Source: Kineosporia sp. NBRC 101731
GTDB lineage: Bacteria; Actinomycetota; Actinomycetes; Actinomycetales; Kineosporiaceae
DNA: 64,000 bases
Reading direction: 5' to 3'
Assembly (NCBI RefSeq): GCF_030269305.1
Contig: NZ_BSTC01000019.1
Span: forward strand, 50,280 to 114,279
Part shown: positions 32,891 to 42,011 of the stretch, piece by piece
Position numbering within the stretch: the first letter of the stretch is position 1
Layout of the letters: each line of letters begins with the position of its first letter
Notes under the pieces: generated by a model
Told to the model about the DNA's origin: nothing
The model's database searches: none
What the model saw: the letters and a program-made list of their open reading frames with translations, nothing else
Made by a program: the position numbers and the translations under genes

Positions 32891-33775
32891 CTATGTCTCG
32901 TCACCGTACATCGTCGCCGCGAGGGTGCGGAAGTGCTGCCCCGGGCTGCTGAGCCCCCGCGCCCGCCAGATCAGGTGCACGGCCGCGACCGTCGGCCGAC
33001 GCAGCGGCAGCACCCGGGCCCCGCGCTGGGCGGCGTCCTCGGCCAGGCCCTCCGGCAGCAGCGCGGCCCCGGCGCCGGCCAGCACCAGCGGGATCACCGC
33101 GGCCAGGTGCGCGGTCTCCACGGCCAGCTCCGACGCCTCGCCGGCCACCTGGAGTTCGGTGTCGAGCAGTTCCCGCAGCGCGGTGCCCCGCAGCGTACAG
33201 ATCAGGCCGAGCGGTACCAGCTCCGTGACGCTCACCGTGGTCTGACCGGGCAGGGCGTCGGGCGGTAGCACCGCCACCAGCCGGTGCTCGACCAGCCACT
33301 GGCTCTCCAGCACCCCGGCCGGCGGGGTGCCGTCGACCAGGCCGAAATCCGCGTCGCCCGAACGCACCTGGTCGAGCACGTCGGAACGCCGCACCGGATC
33401 ACTGATGCTGAACTGCACCGCCGGATGGGCCTGCCGGAACTCACCGATGATCTGCACCAGCGGCTCGACCGCCCACAAGGTGTTCGAGATGATCGTCAGC
33501 CGTCCGAACCCGATGTCCGTGACGCTGCGTACAGCGGTCGTGGCCAGCTGGAACGAACGCAGCGTGCGGCGGGCCGGCACCATCAGCGCCTGCCCGGCCG
33601 CGGTCAGGCGCACTCCCCGTCCGAGCCGCTCGAACAGCGGTGATCCCAGCTCCCGCTCGAGCAGGCCGATCGCGTGGGAGAGGCTGGGCTGGGCGATGGT
33701 GAGGGCCGCCGCGGCCCGGGTGAAACTCCCGCACTCCGCGACCGCGAGGAAATACTCCAGCTGTCGACGGTCCAT
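32891..33775 (-). CDS. LysR-family transcriptional regulator
   Basis: 294 residues from ATG 33775, giving the usual start M-D-R-R-Q-L-E-Y-F-L-A-V-A-E; an upstream GTG (33796) adds seven residues. The winged helix (S-F-T-R-A-A-A-A-L-T-I-A-Q-P-S-L-S-H-A-I) and the periplasmic-binding-like effector domain (F-G-R-L-T-I-I-S-N-T onward) are standard. It reads towards the betaine importer operon and could regulate it, or the divergent secreted protein gene; the sequence does not decide. Confidence 0.9.
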   Translation of the reverse strand: MDRRQLEYFLAVAECGSFTRAAAALTIAQPSLSHAIGLLERELGSPLFERLGRGVRLTAAGQALMVPARRTLRSFQLATTAVRSVTDIGFGRLTIISNTLWAVEPLVQIIGEFRQAHPAVQFSISDPVRRSDVLDQVRSGDADFGLVDGTPPAGVLESQWLVEHRLVAVLPPDALPGQTTVSVTELVPLGLICTLRGTALRELLDTELQVAGEASELAVETAHLAAVIPLVLAGAGAALLPEGLAEDAAQRGARVLPLRRPTVAAVHLIWRARGLSSPGQHFRTLAATMYGDET

Positions 33776-33928
33776 CGGCCACAGAGTAGGCCTCACCTGT
33801 TACGTGTGAGGGTCTTACGACGACCCACTCTTCATGAGAGGGCTTTCATGTTCCTCTCCTCCTGCACTCACGCGCTCTGGGTGAACTTCTTCTGCCCGGA
33901 AGAACAACCGAGAAACCAGGAGACCGCC

Positions 33929-34456
33929 ATGAAGCGCATGACCCGCACCCTTCCCCTCGCCGTCAGCGCCGCGGCCGCGCTCGGCGCCGGCACCCTCCTG
34001 CTCGCGGGCCCGGCCGCCGCTGCCACCCCCACCGCCTCGGCCGCCCACACCTGCAACGGGGTCAGGGCCACCATCGTCGGCACCGGCGGGGCGGACGACA
34101 TCGAGGGCACCCGCGGCCGGGACGTGATCGTGGCGCTCGGTGGTGCGGACGAGATCGACGGCAACGGCGGCAACGACCTGATCTGCGGTGGGGCCGGTTC
34201 CGACGAGATCGACGGCGGCTCCGGCCAGGACGTGGCCTTCGGCGGGTCGGGGAACGACGAGATCGACGGTGACTCCGGAGCCGACCGGCTGCACGGTGGC
34301 CAGGGCCACGACGAGATCCAGGGCGGCTCCGGCACCGACCGGCTGTGGGGCAACTCGGGCAACGACCTGCTCGAGGGTGACTCCGGCAAGGACCAGCTCT
34401 CCGGCGGGGCCGGCCGCGACCGCGTCTACCAGGGCGAGGAGCCGGACAACGACTGA
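33929..34456 (+). CDS. Secreted RTX-like (hemolysin-type) calcium-binding repeat protein
   Basis: 175 residues from ATG 33929, with AGGAG 7 nt upstream. Residues 1-32 form a signal peptide ending in A-A-A. The rest consists of about ten nonapeptides of the form G-G-x-G-x-D with D-E-I-D-G and D-R-L variations (for example G-G-A-G-S-D-E-I-D, G-G-S-G-N-D-E-I-D), the parallel beta-roll that binds calcium. A cysteine pair (H-T-C-N-G and L-I-C-G-G) may staple the roll. It has no enzymatic domain, so it may be structural or adhesive. Unlike classical RTX toxins it uses a Sec signal. Confidence 0.85.
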   Translation: MKRMTRTLPLAVSAAAALGAGTLLLAGPAAAATPTASAAHTCNGVRATIVGTGGADDIEGTRGRDVIVALGGADEIDGNGGNDLICGGAGSDEIDGGSGQDVAFGGSGNDEIDGDSGADRLHGGQGHDEIQGGSGTDRLWGNSGNDLLEGDSGKDQLSGGAGRDRVYQGEEPDND

Positions 34457-34468
34457 GCGGCCCGGGCC

Positions 34469-34486
34469 CGGTCTGAGCTCAGACCG
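34469..34486. terminator. 18-bp palindrome between convergent genes
   Basis: CGGTCTGAGCTCAGACCG is a perfect inverted repeat 13 bp after the RTX-like gene's stop and 25 bp before the stop of the DUF2500 gene. Confidence 0.55.
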
Positions 34487-34510
34487 AGTCCAGGCCGGTT
34501 CAGAAAGAGT

Positions 34511-34900
34511 TCAGCGGTCCTGAGGGGTGCGGTTGAAACCCTTGAAGCGGGTGCCCTGGTAGGTGACCTGACCGCGGTCGCCCTCCAGGAGCGTCCCCCA
34601 TTGGTTCCCCTCGACCGGGAACTCGATGCGATCGTGCCCCTGGATCTCGAACGTCACGAAGTAACTGGTGTGCGAGTGATCGCTGGTGCGGTGGTGGTCC
34701 TGGCGCTTGGCCACGACCGCGCCGGGCACGGTGAGCACGGGCGCGGCGTTGTCCCGGCTCCGCTGCTGCATCCCCTGGACGGTGGCCTTGCCGATAGCCA
34801 CCACGAAAGCAAGGAAGACCAGCGCGATCAAGCCCGCGATGGCGAAGAAGAAGTAGAAGAACGGGTCGATGGAACCATCGAAATCCCTGAATTCGTCCAT
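34511..34900 (-). CDS. DUF2500-like membrane protein
   Basis: 129 residues from ATG 34900 with AAGGAG 6 nt upstream. One membrane segment near the N-terminus (residues 14-36) is followed by a small strand-rich domain (P-V-L-T-V-P-G-A-V-V-A-K-R, Y-F-V-T-F-E, F-P-V-E-G-N-Q-W-G-T-L-L-E-G-D-R-G, T-Y-Q-G-T-R-F-K-G-F) that matches the DUF2500 family as I remember it. Its role is unknown. Divergent from the dihydroxyacetone kinase gene. Confidence 0.75.
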   Translation of the reverse strand: MDEFRDFDGSIDPFFYFFFAIAGLIALVFLAFVVAIGKATVQGMQQRSRDNAAPVLTVPGAVVAKRQDHHRTSDHSHTSYFVTFEIQGHDRIEFPVEGNQWGTLLEGDRGQVTYQGTRFKGFNRTPQDR

Positions 34901-35084
34901 CGAGGGCTCCTTGGGGGCGATCGGGGTGATCGGGTGATCGGGGTGGACGCGACACCGTACAGACGCGGCAAGGGTTCCGTTCGATGCAGGCGGGATCTGT
35001 GACGTGTGACGCCTGCGGCCTCAGGTGTCCCACAGTGCACTTCGATAGTGTCGAAGAGGATTCACGCCGCGCGAAGGAGCATTC

Positions 35085-36722
35085 ATGGGCCACCTCGTCA
35101 ACGATGTCGACCACGCCGTGCAGGACTCGATCGACGGGCTGGTGCGGGCCTCGGGCGGCAGATTGGCCCGGCTCGACGGTTATCCGGACATCAAGGTGGT
35201 CGTCCGCACCGATGCCCCGCGCGACCGGGTCGCCGTGGTCTCCGGGGGTGGGGCCGGGCACGAGCCCGCTCACGCGGGGTTCGTGGGTCAGGGTCTACTG
35301 ACCGCCGCCGTCTGCGGTGACATCTTCGCCTCCCCGAGTGTGGACGCGGTGCTCGCCGCGATCGTGTCGGTCACCGGCGACGCGGGATGCCTGGTGATCG
35401 TGAAGAACTACACCGGCGACCGGCTGAACTTCGGCCTCGCCGTCGAGCGGGCCCGGGCCCTGGGCCTCGCCGTGGAGATGGTCGTGGTCGGCGACGACAT
35501 CGCACTGCCCGACGCGCCCCAGCCGCGAGGTCTGGCCGGGACCCTGTTCGTGCACAAGACCGCCGGGGCCGCGGCCGAGTCGGGTGCCTCCCTCGCCGAG
35601 GTGGCCGCCGTCGCCGGGCGTGTGGCCTCCACCGCCAAGACGCTCGGCGTCTCCCTGACCGGTGTGGCCATCCCGGGCCGTCCCTACACCGAACGGGTCG
35701 AGCCGGGCACGGCCGAGCTGGGTCTCGGCATCCACGGCGAGCCCGGGGCCCACACCATCCAGCTGGAGGACGCGGCTGCTCTCGTGGCGTCGATGGCTTC
35801 CTCTCTCGAGGAGTCGGTGTCCGGGGGGCCGCTCGCCCTCCTGCTGAACAACCTCGGTGGCGTGGCCGCCCTGGAGCTCGGCATCGTGCTGCGCGACCTG
35901 CTCGCCACTCCCCTGGGAGCCCGGGCGTCGCTGCTGACCGGCCCCGCCCTGCTCATGACCTCGCTTGCGGCCCAGGGCTTCTCGGTCTCGGCCCTGCCGG
36001 TCGACGCCGAGCTGACCGCACTGCTCCAGGCCCCGGTGGCCGCACACATCGCCTGGCCGGGAGCCCTGCCGGTGGGTGAGGTCACCCTCGTCGAGGTGCC
36101 GGCCGTCGAGAACCCGACGTTCACCGCGTCCGCCGACCACGACGTCCGCACGCTCCTGACCGCCGTCTGCGACAGCATCATCGAGGCCGAGGGCATGCTC
36201 AACACCCTGGACTCGTACGTCGGTGACGGCGACACCGGCTCGACGTTCAGCACCGCCGCGCGCCGGGTGCTGGCCGGGCTGGACACCCTGCCCCTGGCCG
36301 AGCGACCCGCCCTCTTCTCCGCGCTCTCCGGCATTCTCGCCACCAGCATGGGCGGCTCCAGCGGGGTGCTCGGCTCGGTGTTCTTCGCCGCCGCCGGAAC
36401 CGCCTCGGCACAGGGCGTTTCCGTGGCCGACGCGCTGCAGGCCGGGATCGGCGCGATGCAGCGCTACGGCGGCGCCTCGGTCGGCGACCGCACCATGCTC
36501 GACGCCCTGGTGCCGGCCGTCGCCGCCCTGTCGACCGGATCGGCCGCGGACGCCGCCGAGGCAGCCGAGAAGGGCTCCACCGCAACGGCTTCGATGACCT
36601 CCGCGCGCGCCGGACGATCGGCCTACGTACCCTCCGAGCACCTGGCCGACGTGCAGGACCCGGGCGCGGCGGCGATCGCGGTGATGTTCCGGGCCGCGGC
36701 CACCACCACCCCACCCGCCTGA
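35085..36722 (+). CDS. ATP-dependent dihydroxyacetone kinase, DhaK-DhaL fusion
   Basis: 545 residues, ATG with AAGGAG 7 nt upstream. The DhaK part (about 1-325) has the G-G-G-A-G-H-E-P-A-H-A-G-F nucleotide/substrate loop and the histidine that forms the covalent hemiaminal with dihydroxyacetone in G-I-H-G-E-P-G. The DhaL part (about 345-545) has the metal/ATP loop Y-V-G-D-G-D-T-G and G-G-S-S-G-V-L-G. The fusion marks the ATP-dependent single-chain type rather than the PTS-dependent one. It makes dihydroxyacetone phosphate and stands alone between a GATC element and a divergent gene. Confidence 0.93.
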   Translation: MGHLVNDVDHAVQDSIDGLVRASGGRLARLDGYPDIKVVVRTDAPRDRVAVVSGGGAGHEPAHAGFVGQGLLTAAVCGDIFASPSVDAVLAAIVSVTGDAGCLVIVKNYTGDRLNFGLAVERARALGLAVEMVVVGDDIALPDAPQPRGLAGTLFVHKTAGAAAESGASLAEVAAVAGRVASTAKTLGVSLTGVAIPGRPYTERVEPGTAELGLGIHGEPGAHTIQLEDAAALVASMASSLEESVSGGPLALLLNNLGGVAALELGIVLRDLLATPLGARASLLTGPALLMTSLAAQGFSVSALPVDAELTALLQAPVAAHIAWPGALPVGEVTLVEVPAVENPTFTASADHDVRTLLTAVCDSIIEAEGMLNTLDSYVGDGDTGSTFSTAARRVLAGLDTLPLAERPALFSALSGILATSMGGSSGVLGSVFFAAAGTASAQGVSVADALQAGIGAMQRYGGASVGDRTMLDALVPAVAALSTGSAADAAEAAEKGSTATASMTSARAGRSAYVPSEHLADVQDPGAAAIAVMFRAAATTTPPA

Positions 36723-36745
36723 CACAAGCCGTCGCTTATTTTCTT

Positions 36746-36830
36746 CCGTGATCATGCAAAACCTCCCCAGCGTTCTAGAACAGTGGGCGCTGGAGTTCTA
36801 GAACTCCGGGGAGGTTTTGCATGATCACGG
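36746..36830. repeat. GATC element with long arms and internal TTCTAGAA palindromes
   Basis: Two 23-bp inverted arms (left arm begins CCGTGATCATGCAAAACC) enclose 39 nt that hold two copies of GTTCTAGAAC-type palindromes, so it can form a nested hairpin. It begins 24 bp after the kinase stop and probably terminates that transcript. The same GTTCTAGAAC motif accompanies the element at 63.75 kb. Confidence 0.75.
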
Positions 36831-36948
36831 CCGATTGGGGGGCGGCCCCCCGGCGTACATCGCATGGCGTATGCGGCCGGTCCGGACCGCTCCGGATGCC
36901 ATCTCGCGACGGACGCGGGGGCCGGCCCCTCCCCGCGAAGCTCGGGGC

Positions 36949-39033
36949 ATGGACGAGAAGAGTTCACCCATCAGCCGCTTCGTGCGGATCCTGCATGCCG
37001 CACCCCGCCGCTCCCTCCTGGCCGTGCTGCTGTTCGTCGCCCTGGCCGGTGTCTTCGGGGGTCCGGTGGCCGGGGCCCTGGACACCGAGGGCGGGTTCGC
37101 TCCCCCGGACGCCGAGTCCTCCCGGGCGCTGGAGCGGATCGAGGCCGCGACCGGCCTGCAGCCCAGCGCCGGGGTGCTCGTGCTGGTCGAGAGCCCGGCC
37201 ACGGTGGCCGACACGGTCGCCACCCTGTCGGCCGTGGAGGGTGTGGCCGCCGCCGACCCCGCCGGTCCCGCCACCGACGGCAGCTCCACACTGGTCACCG
37301 CCACGCTGCGGGCCGGTCTCGACGAGGAGAAGATCGCCCAGGACGTGATCGAGGCGTTCGACGGGCGCGCGGGCGTGACCTTGGGCGGTGAGGCCGTACT
37401 GGGCCTGCAACTGGGCGAGCAGACCGAGAAGGACCTGAGCCGGGCCGAGCTGTTCGCCTTCCCGGTGCTGGTGCTGCTGTCGATCCTCTTCTTCGGCGGG
37501 AGAGGAGCCGTTCTGCCGCTCATCGTCGGCATCACGACCGTTCTCGGCACGTTCCTCGCGCTGCTGGGGGTCAACCAGCTCTACGGCCTGAGCATCTTCG
37601 CCCTCAACCTCGTCATCGGCCTGGGACTGGGCCTGGCCGTGGACTATTCACTGTTCCTGCTGAGCCGCTACCGCGAGGAACTGACCCGCCAGGGAGCCGG
37701 GCCCTCAGCCGTGCTGACCACGATGCGCACCGCCGGCCGCACGGTCGTCTACTCGGCCGCCACCGTCGCCGTGGCCCTGGCCACACTCGCGGTGTTCCCG
37801 ATGGGCTTCCTGCGGTCGATGGGCATCGCCGGGGCCACGGTCGCCGTGGTCGCCGCCCTCGCCTCGCTGATCGTCTCCCCCGCGCTGTTCGGTCTGTGGG
37901 GAACGAAACTGGCACGCCGGCAGCGCACCTCGGGCGAGGGTCGCTGGTACCGGTTCTCCCACGCGGTGATGCGCAGGCCCGGAGCCATCGCCGTCGCGAC
38001 CGCCGCCGTGATGCTGCTCCTGGCGGCCCCGGCCCTGCGGGCGAACTGGACCCCGGTCGACGAAACGGTGATCCCGCAGACCCTCAGCTCCCGGGTGGTG
38101 GCCGACACCCTGACCGAGCACTACGGCACCGACACCGGCACCCCTGTGAGCATCGCCGTCCGCAGTGACGACGCCTCCCAGGTCGAGGACTTCGCCGGTG
38201 CCGCGTCCGCCCTGCCCGGCGTGGCCTCCGGCACGGAACCGGCCGGGCCCGCCGATCTGGGCGGGGGCACCTGGCAGCTCGACCTGCTCGTCGACGGCGA
38301 CGCGACCGGTGACCAGGCCCGCACCGTCGTGAACGACGTCCGTGATCTGGCCGCCGACACCGGTGTCGACGCCCTGGTGACCGGACCCGCCGCGTCCTTC
38401 ATCGACCAGCAGGACGCCCTCGCCGGCACCCTGCCCCTCGCCGTGACCCTGCTGGTGGTGCTCACGATGCTGGTGCTGTGGCTGATGACCGGCTCGGTCG
38501 TGCTGCCGGTCAAGGCCGTACTGATGAACGTGCTGACCGTCGGCGTCTCGCTGGGCTCGATCGTCTTCGTCTACCAGGACGGCCGCCTGACGGGTCTGCT
38601 CGGCTACACGCCCAACGGCGGTGTGGAACCGACCGACTTCCTGGTCGCCGCGGCCCTGGTCTTCGCGCTCTCCACCGACTACGGCGTGTTCCTGCTCGGC
38701 CGGATCAAGGAGGCCAGGGAGGAGGGTCTGAGTGAGCGTGAGGCGGTGGCCTCGGGTCTGGGCCGCACCGGCAGCATCGTCACCGCGGCCGCGATCCTGC
38801 TGGCGGTGGCCATCGGGGCCTTCAGCACCAGCGAGATCTCGTTCATGCAGCAGATCGGCATCTCCACAGCCGTCGGGGTACTGGTGGACGCGTTCGTCGT
38901 CCGTTCCCTGCTGGTCCCGGCCCTGATGGCCCTGATGGGCAAGTGGAACTGGTGGTCGCCGATGTGGCTGCGGCGTGTGCACGACCGGGTGGGCCTGTCC
39001 GAGGGACGACCCGAACTGGTTCTGGCGAACTGA
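36949..39033 (+). CDS. MMPL/RND-superfamily transporter
   Basis: 694 residues from ATG 36949; the frame extends upstream into the palindromic element but without coding character. Two repeats each contain one membrane helix, a large extracytoplasmic loop and five more helices. The first-half helices carry G-L-G-L-G-L-A-V-D-Y-S-L-F-L-L-S-R-Y-R-E-E and the second half A-L-S-T-D-Y-G-V-F-L-L-G-R-I, the Asp-Tyr pairs used for proton coupling in MmpL3-like proteins. Substrates are usually lipids or hydrophobic compounds. The following two-component system, 5 bp downstream, is a plausible regulator. Confidence 0.92.
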   Translation: MDEKSSPISRFVRILHAAPRRSLLAVLLFVALAGVFGGPVAGALDTEGGFAPPDAESSRALERIEAATGLQPSAGVLVLVESPATVADTVATLSAVEGVAAADPAGPATDGSSTLVTATLRAGLDEEKIAQDVIEAFDGRAGVTLGGEAVLGLQLGEQTEKDLSRAELFAFPVLVLLSILFFGGRGAVLPLIVGITTVLGTFLALLGVNQLYGLSIFALNLVIGLGLGLAVDYSLFLLSRYREELTRQGAGPSAVLTTMRTAGRTVVYSAATVAVALATLAVFPMGFLRSMGIAGATVAVVAALASLIVSPALFGLWGTKLARRQRTSGEGRWYRFSHAVMRRPGAIAVATAAVMLLLAAPALRANWTPVDETVIPQTLSSRVVADTLTEHYGTDTGTPVSIAVRSDDASQVEDFAGAASALPGVASGTEPAGPADLGGGTWQLDLLVDGDATGDQARTVVNDVRDLAADTGVDALVTGPAASFIDQQDALAGTLPLAVTLLVVLTMLVLWLMTGSVVLPVKAVLMNVLTVGVSLGSIVFVYQDGRLTGLLGYTPNGGVEPTDFLVAAALVFALSTDYGVFLLGRIKEAREEGLSEREAVASGLGRTGSIVTAAAILLAVAIGAFSTSEISFMQQIGISTAVGVLVDAFVVRSLLVPALMALMGKWNWWSPMWLRRVHDRVGLSEGRPELVLAN

Positions 39034-39038
39034 TTTTC

Positions 39039-40223
39039 ATGAGCTCTTACCTGACCGGATCACTCGCGGCTAATCTGTCGGGAGTGATCCGGTTCTGGGG
39101 TGTCGCGCTGACGGTGCTCTGCGCGGGCGGGATGTTCGCCGAGGTGGCTTTTCGGAGCCTGCCCCTGAGCATCCTGCAGGCCACCACGATCGTCCTGGCC
39201 GCGCTGCCGGTCCTGCTGCGACGGCAGCTGCCCGCGGTGTCACTGACCCTGGCCATCATCACCCTCTTCGGGCTCGCCCAGGCCGATGTCGATATCTACA
39301 CCACGCTCCCCGCCCCGGCCGTGCTCTGCGCCTACGCGGTCGCCGACCGCCACGGCCGCCGGGCCGCACTGGCCGCGGGCGTGGCGCTCCTGCCCCTGAC
39401 CCTGGCCATCCTGCAGATCTATAGCCCTCATGCGCTGTTCAGCGTGCCCACGGCTCAGAACCTCGCCTGGGCGGTGCTGCCGCTGGCCCTGGGTGTGGCC
39501 GCCCACGAGCGCCGGGCCGCCATGACCGCCCTGGTCGAGCGCGCCCAGACCGCCGAGCGCACCCAGGAGGAGACGGCGCGGCGGCGGGCGGGTGAGGAAC
39601 GGCTGCGCATCGCCCGCGACGTGCACGACGTGGTCGCCCACGCCCTCGTCACCATCAACGTCCAGGCCGGGGTCGGGGCCTACCTGGTGCACAACGACCC
39701 GGACGAGGCGCACGCCACGCTGCGCACCATCAAGCAGGTCAGTGGCGACGCACTGGGCGACCTGCGCTCCACGCTCGGCCTGCTGCAGGCGGGTGAGCCG
39801 GTGGCCTCCCAGCCCGGGCCTCCGGTGCAGGCCGTCGCGGCCCTGGACGATCTCGCCGAGAACCTGCGCACCGCCGGTCTCGACGTCACCGTCGAGCTGG
39901 ACCCCGGGCCGGTGCCCACCCCGATCGGCACCACGGCCTACCGGATCGTTCAGGAGGCCCTGACCAACACCCTGCGGCACGCCGGCCCGACCAGCGCCCG
40001 GGTGAGCGTGCGACCGGTGAACGACCGGCTGGTCGTCGAGGTGGTGGACGAGGGTGGGGCCTGCCCGGGGCCGCTGAGTACCAGCGGTTCGGGCAGCGGC
40101 CTGCGGGGCATGCGGGAACGGGCGGCCGCCGTCGGGGGGACCCTCGAGGCCGGGCCCCGGCCCACCGGTGGGTGGCGGGTCAGCGCGGCCCTGCCCCTCC
40201 CCGACAGGAAAGAGGCACTGTGA
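39039..40223 (+). CDS. Sensor histidine kinase (HisKA_3) next to MMPL transporter
   Basis: 394 residues from ATG 39039, 5 bp after the transporter stop. Five hydrophobic segments occupy residues 15-155. The coiled-coil linker leads to I-A-R-D-V-H-D-V-V-A-H-A (H-box), then V-Q-E-A-L-T-N-T-L-R-H-A (N-box) and G-S-G-L-R-G-M-R-E-R (G-box). Same architecture as the kinase at 26.5 kb but clearly a different paralogue. The gene overlaps the response regulator by GTGA. Confidence 0.93.
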   Translation: MSSYLTGSLAANLSGVIRFWGVALTVLCAGGMFAEVAFRSLPLSILQATTIVLAALPVLLRRQLPAVSLTLAIITLFGLAQADVDIYTTLPAPAVLCAYAVADRHGRRAALAAGVALLPLTLAILQIYSPHALFSVPTAQNLAWAVLPLALGVAAHERRAAMTALVERAQTAERTQEETARRRAGEERLRIARDVHDVVAHALVTINVQAGVGAYLVHNDPDEAHATLRTIKQVSGDALGDLRSTLGLLQAGEPVASQPGPPVQAVAALDDLAENLRTAGLDVTVELDPGPVPTPIGTTAYRIVQEALTNTLRHAGPTSARVSVRPVNDRLVVEVVDEGGACPGPLSTSGSGSGLRGMRERAAAVGGTLEAGPRPTGGWRVSAALPLPDRKEAL

Positions 40224-40903
40224 CGATCAAGGTGATGCTCGTCGACGACCAGCCGTTGCTGCGCGCGGGTTTCCGGGCCCTGATGAAGGCCGTACCCGAC
40301 CTCGAGGTGGTCGGTGAGGCCGGCGACGGCGACCAGGCCGTGCAGCTGGCCGGGCAGACCCGGCCGGACGTGGTGCTGATGGACGTGCAGATGCCACGCT
40401 CCGACGGGCTGCAGGCCACCGCCCGGATCACCGCGGACCCCGCCCTGACCGGTACCCGCGTCATCGTGCTGACCACGTTCGAGCTGGACGAGTACGTGTT
40501 CGGGGCCCTCAAGGCCGGCGCCTCGGGGTTCCTGCTCAAGGACATCGAACCCGAGGCGCTCATCGACGCGGTCCGCCTCGTGCACGAGGGGCAGGCGCTG
40601 CTGGCACCCCAGGTGACCGGGCGGCTGATCCAGGCCTACGTCGGCGCGCAGACCGCTCCCTCACCGGTCGTCCCGGCCGGCCCGAAAGTGGTGGAGGGCC
40701 TTGACAGCCTGACCCAGCGCGAGCGCGACATCCTGGGTCTGGTCGCGGCGGGGATGTCGAACAAGGAGATCGCGCAGGAACTGGTGCTCTCTCCGCTGAC
40801 CGTGAAGACGCACGTGTCCCGGGTACTCGGCAAGCTCGGGGCCCGCGACCGGGCGCAGCTGGTGGTCATCGCCTATGAGGGCGGACTGGTCGGCCGCGGG
40901 TGA
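40220..40903 (+). CDS. Response regulator, NarL/FixJ family
   Basis: 227 residues from the GTG overlapping the kinase stop. Receiver: V-D-D-Q, phospho-acceptor D in V-V-L-M-D-V-Q-M-P, and L-L-K-D-I. LuxR helix-turn-helix: L-T-Q-R-E-R-D-I-L-G-L-V-A-A-G-M-S-N-K-E-I. A linker of about 20 residues (T-A-P-S-P-V-V-P-A-G-P-K) separates the domains. Likely partner of the kinase just upstream and regulator of the MMPL gene. Confidence 0.94.
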   Translation: MTIKVMLVDDQPLLRAGFRALMKAVPDLEVVGEAGDGDQAVQLAGQTRPDVVLMDVQMPRSDGLQATARITADPALTGTRVIVLTTFELDEYVFGALKAGASGFLLKDIEPEALIDAVRLVHEGQALLAPQVTGRLIQAYVGAQTAPSPVVPAGPKVVEGLDSLTQRERDILGLVAAGMSNKEIAQELVLSPLTVKTHVSRVLGKLGARDRAQLVVIAYEGGLVGRG

Positions 40904-40946
40904 CATACGCGAAATTCTCTGGCCGAAAGCGGATGCGTCACCCAGG

Positions 40947-42008
40947 ATGGGCCTCGTGGTGAAGGTTCTCTCCAGCAGTACCCTCGTGCTCGACGTGATC
41001 CGTAGCGTCGCGAGTGGCGACGCCGGCGAGATGGCGGCCACCGGTCGCGTGCTCGACCGGATGGACAGCCGGGCCTGGCTGGCGCTGAGCCGTTACTGCA
41101 GTTACCTCGACCACACCGACCACAAGCTCTGGATCCCCGTCGCGGCGGCCCGCGACCGTCTGCGGCGGCCGGATGTCCCGGTCGTGGCCGCCGCGGTGCT
41201 CAGCCGGCACCCCGACGGGTACGTCCGGCAGCAAGCCACCCAGGTGCTCGCGGCGATGCCGGGCACCTCCACCGTCACCACCGCCCTGGCCCTCGGCCTG
41301 CTCGACCCGGTACCCCAGGTGCGCACGGCCGCCGCCGACGCCCTGCTGCCCCGGTTCGACGTGAAGCAACACCTTTCGGCTCTGCGATGTCTGGTCGAGG
41401 CCCGGCGCCGCCGCTGGGCCCAGTCGGGCACTGCTCTGAACGCCGTGCTGGACCTCCTCTTCCAGCAGATGCCGGTGCCGGCGTTCGTCGGGACGTTCGA
41501 CCGGATCGGCAGTCCCGGCGAACGGCGCTGGGCCCATTCCCTGGCCCGCTCGCTCGGGGAGCTGCCGCCCCCGCAGATGGTGACGATCGCCCTGTCCGAG
41601 CACGACGCCTGGTTGCGCCGGGCCTGTGCGGGATGGCTGGCCGAAGACCGGATCGCCGTTGCCGCCGGGCTTCTCGCCGCTCCGGACCCCGACGTGCGAT
41701 GGATCGCGCTGCGCGATGCCGACGATCTCGACTCCTCCGACCTGGAGCCCCTGCTGGCCGATCCGGCCCCGGCCACCCGGGCGCTCGCCTGCCTGCACGC
41801 CCAGCGTCTCGGCCTGGATCTCGGCGAGTGGTACCGCACCAGCCTGTGGGCCGGTGACTCCCAGGTACGGGCCGCCTGCCTGGAGGGCCTGGGCCGGTTC
41901 GGTGACACCCGTGACGTGCCGGAACTGCGCAACCACCTGGCCCACGGCACCCGGAAGGTCCGCCTCGCCGCCGAGCGCTCGATGGCGAAGATCCTGCTGC
42001 GGTTCTGA
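40947..42008 (+). CDS. HEAT-repeat-like protein
   Basis: 353 residues from ATG 40947; an upstream GTG frame would overlap the response regulator gene and was not used. The sequence is almost all helical with repeated D-P-x-x-x-V-R-x-x-A-A patterns (D-P-V-P-Q-V-R-T-A-A-A-D-A-L-L, D-P-D-V-R-W-I-A-L-R-D-A, D-S-Q-V-R-A-A-C-L-E-G-L), typical of HEAT/armadillo-like scaffolds that bind proteins or nucleic acids. No catalytic motif is seen. It is convergent with the next gene (3 bp between stops). Confidence 0.7.
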   Translation: MGLVVKVLSSSTLVLDVIRSVASGDAGEMAATGRVLDRMDSRAWLALSRYCSYLDHTDHKLWIPVAAARDRLRRPDVPVVAAAVLSRHPDGYVRQQATQVLAAMPGTSTVTTALALGLLDPVPQVRTAAADALLPRFDVKQHLSALRCLVEARRRRWAQSGTALNAVLDLLFQQMPVPAFVGTFDRIGSPGERRWAHSLARSLGELPPPQMVTIALSEHDAWLRRACAGWLAEDRIAVAAGLLAAPDPDVRWIALRDADDLDSSDLEPLLADPAPATRALACLHAQRLGLDLGEWYRTSLWAGDSQVRAACLEGLGRFGDTRDVPELRNHLAHGTRKVRLAAERSMAKILLRF

Positions 42009-42011
42009 ACC

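Noticed and set aside
36817..36948. N-terminal extension of the MMPL transporter
   Set aside because: It would start inside the palindromic element and encode a non-conserved Arg/Pro-rich stretch; the family begins near the first membrane helix.
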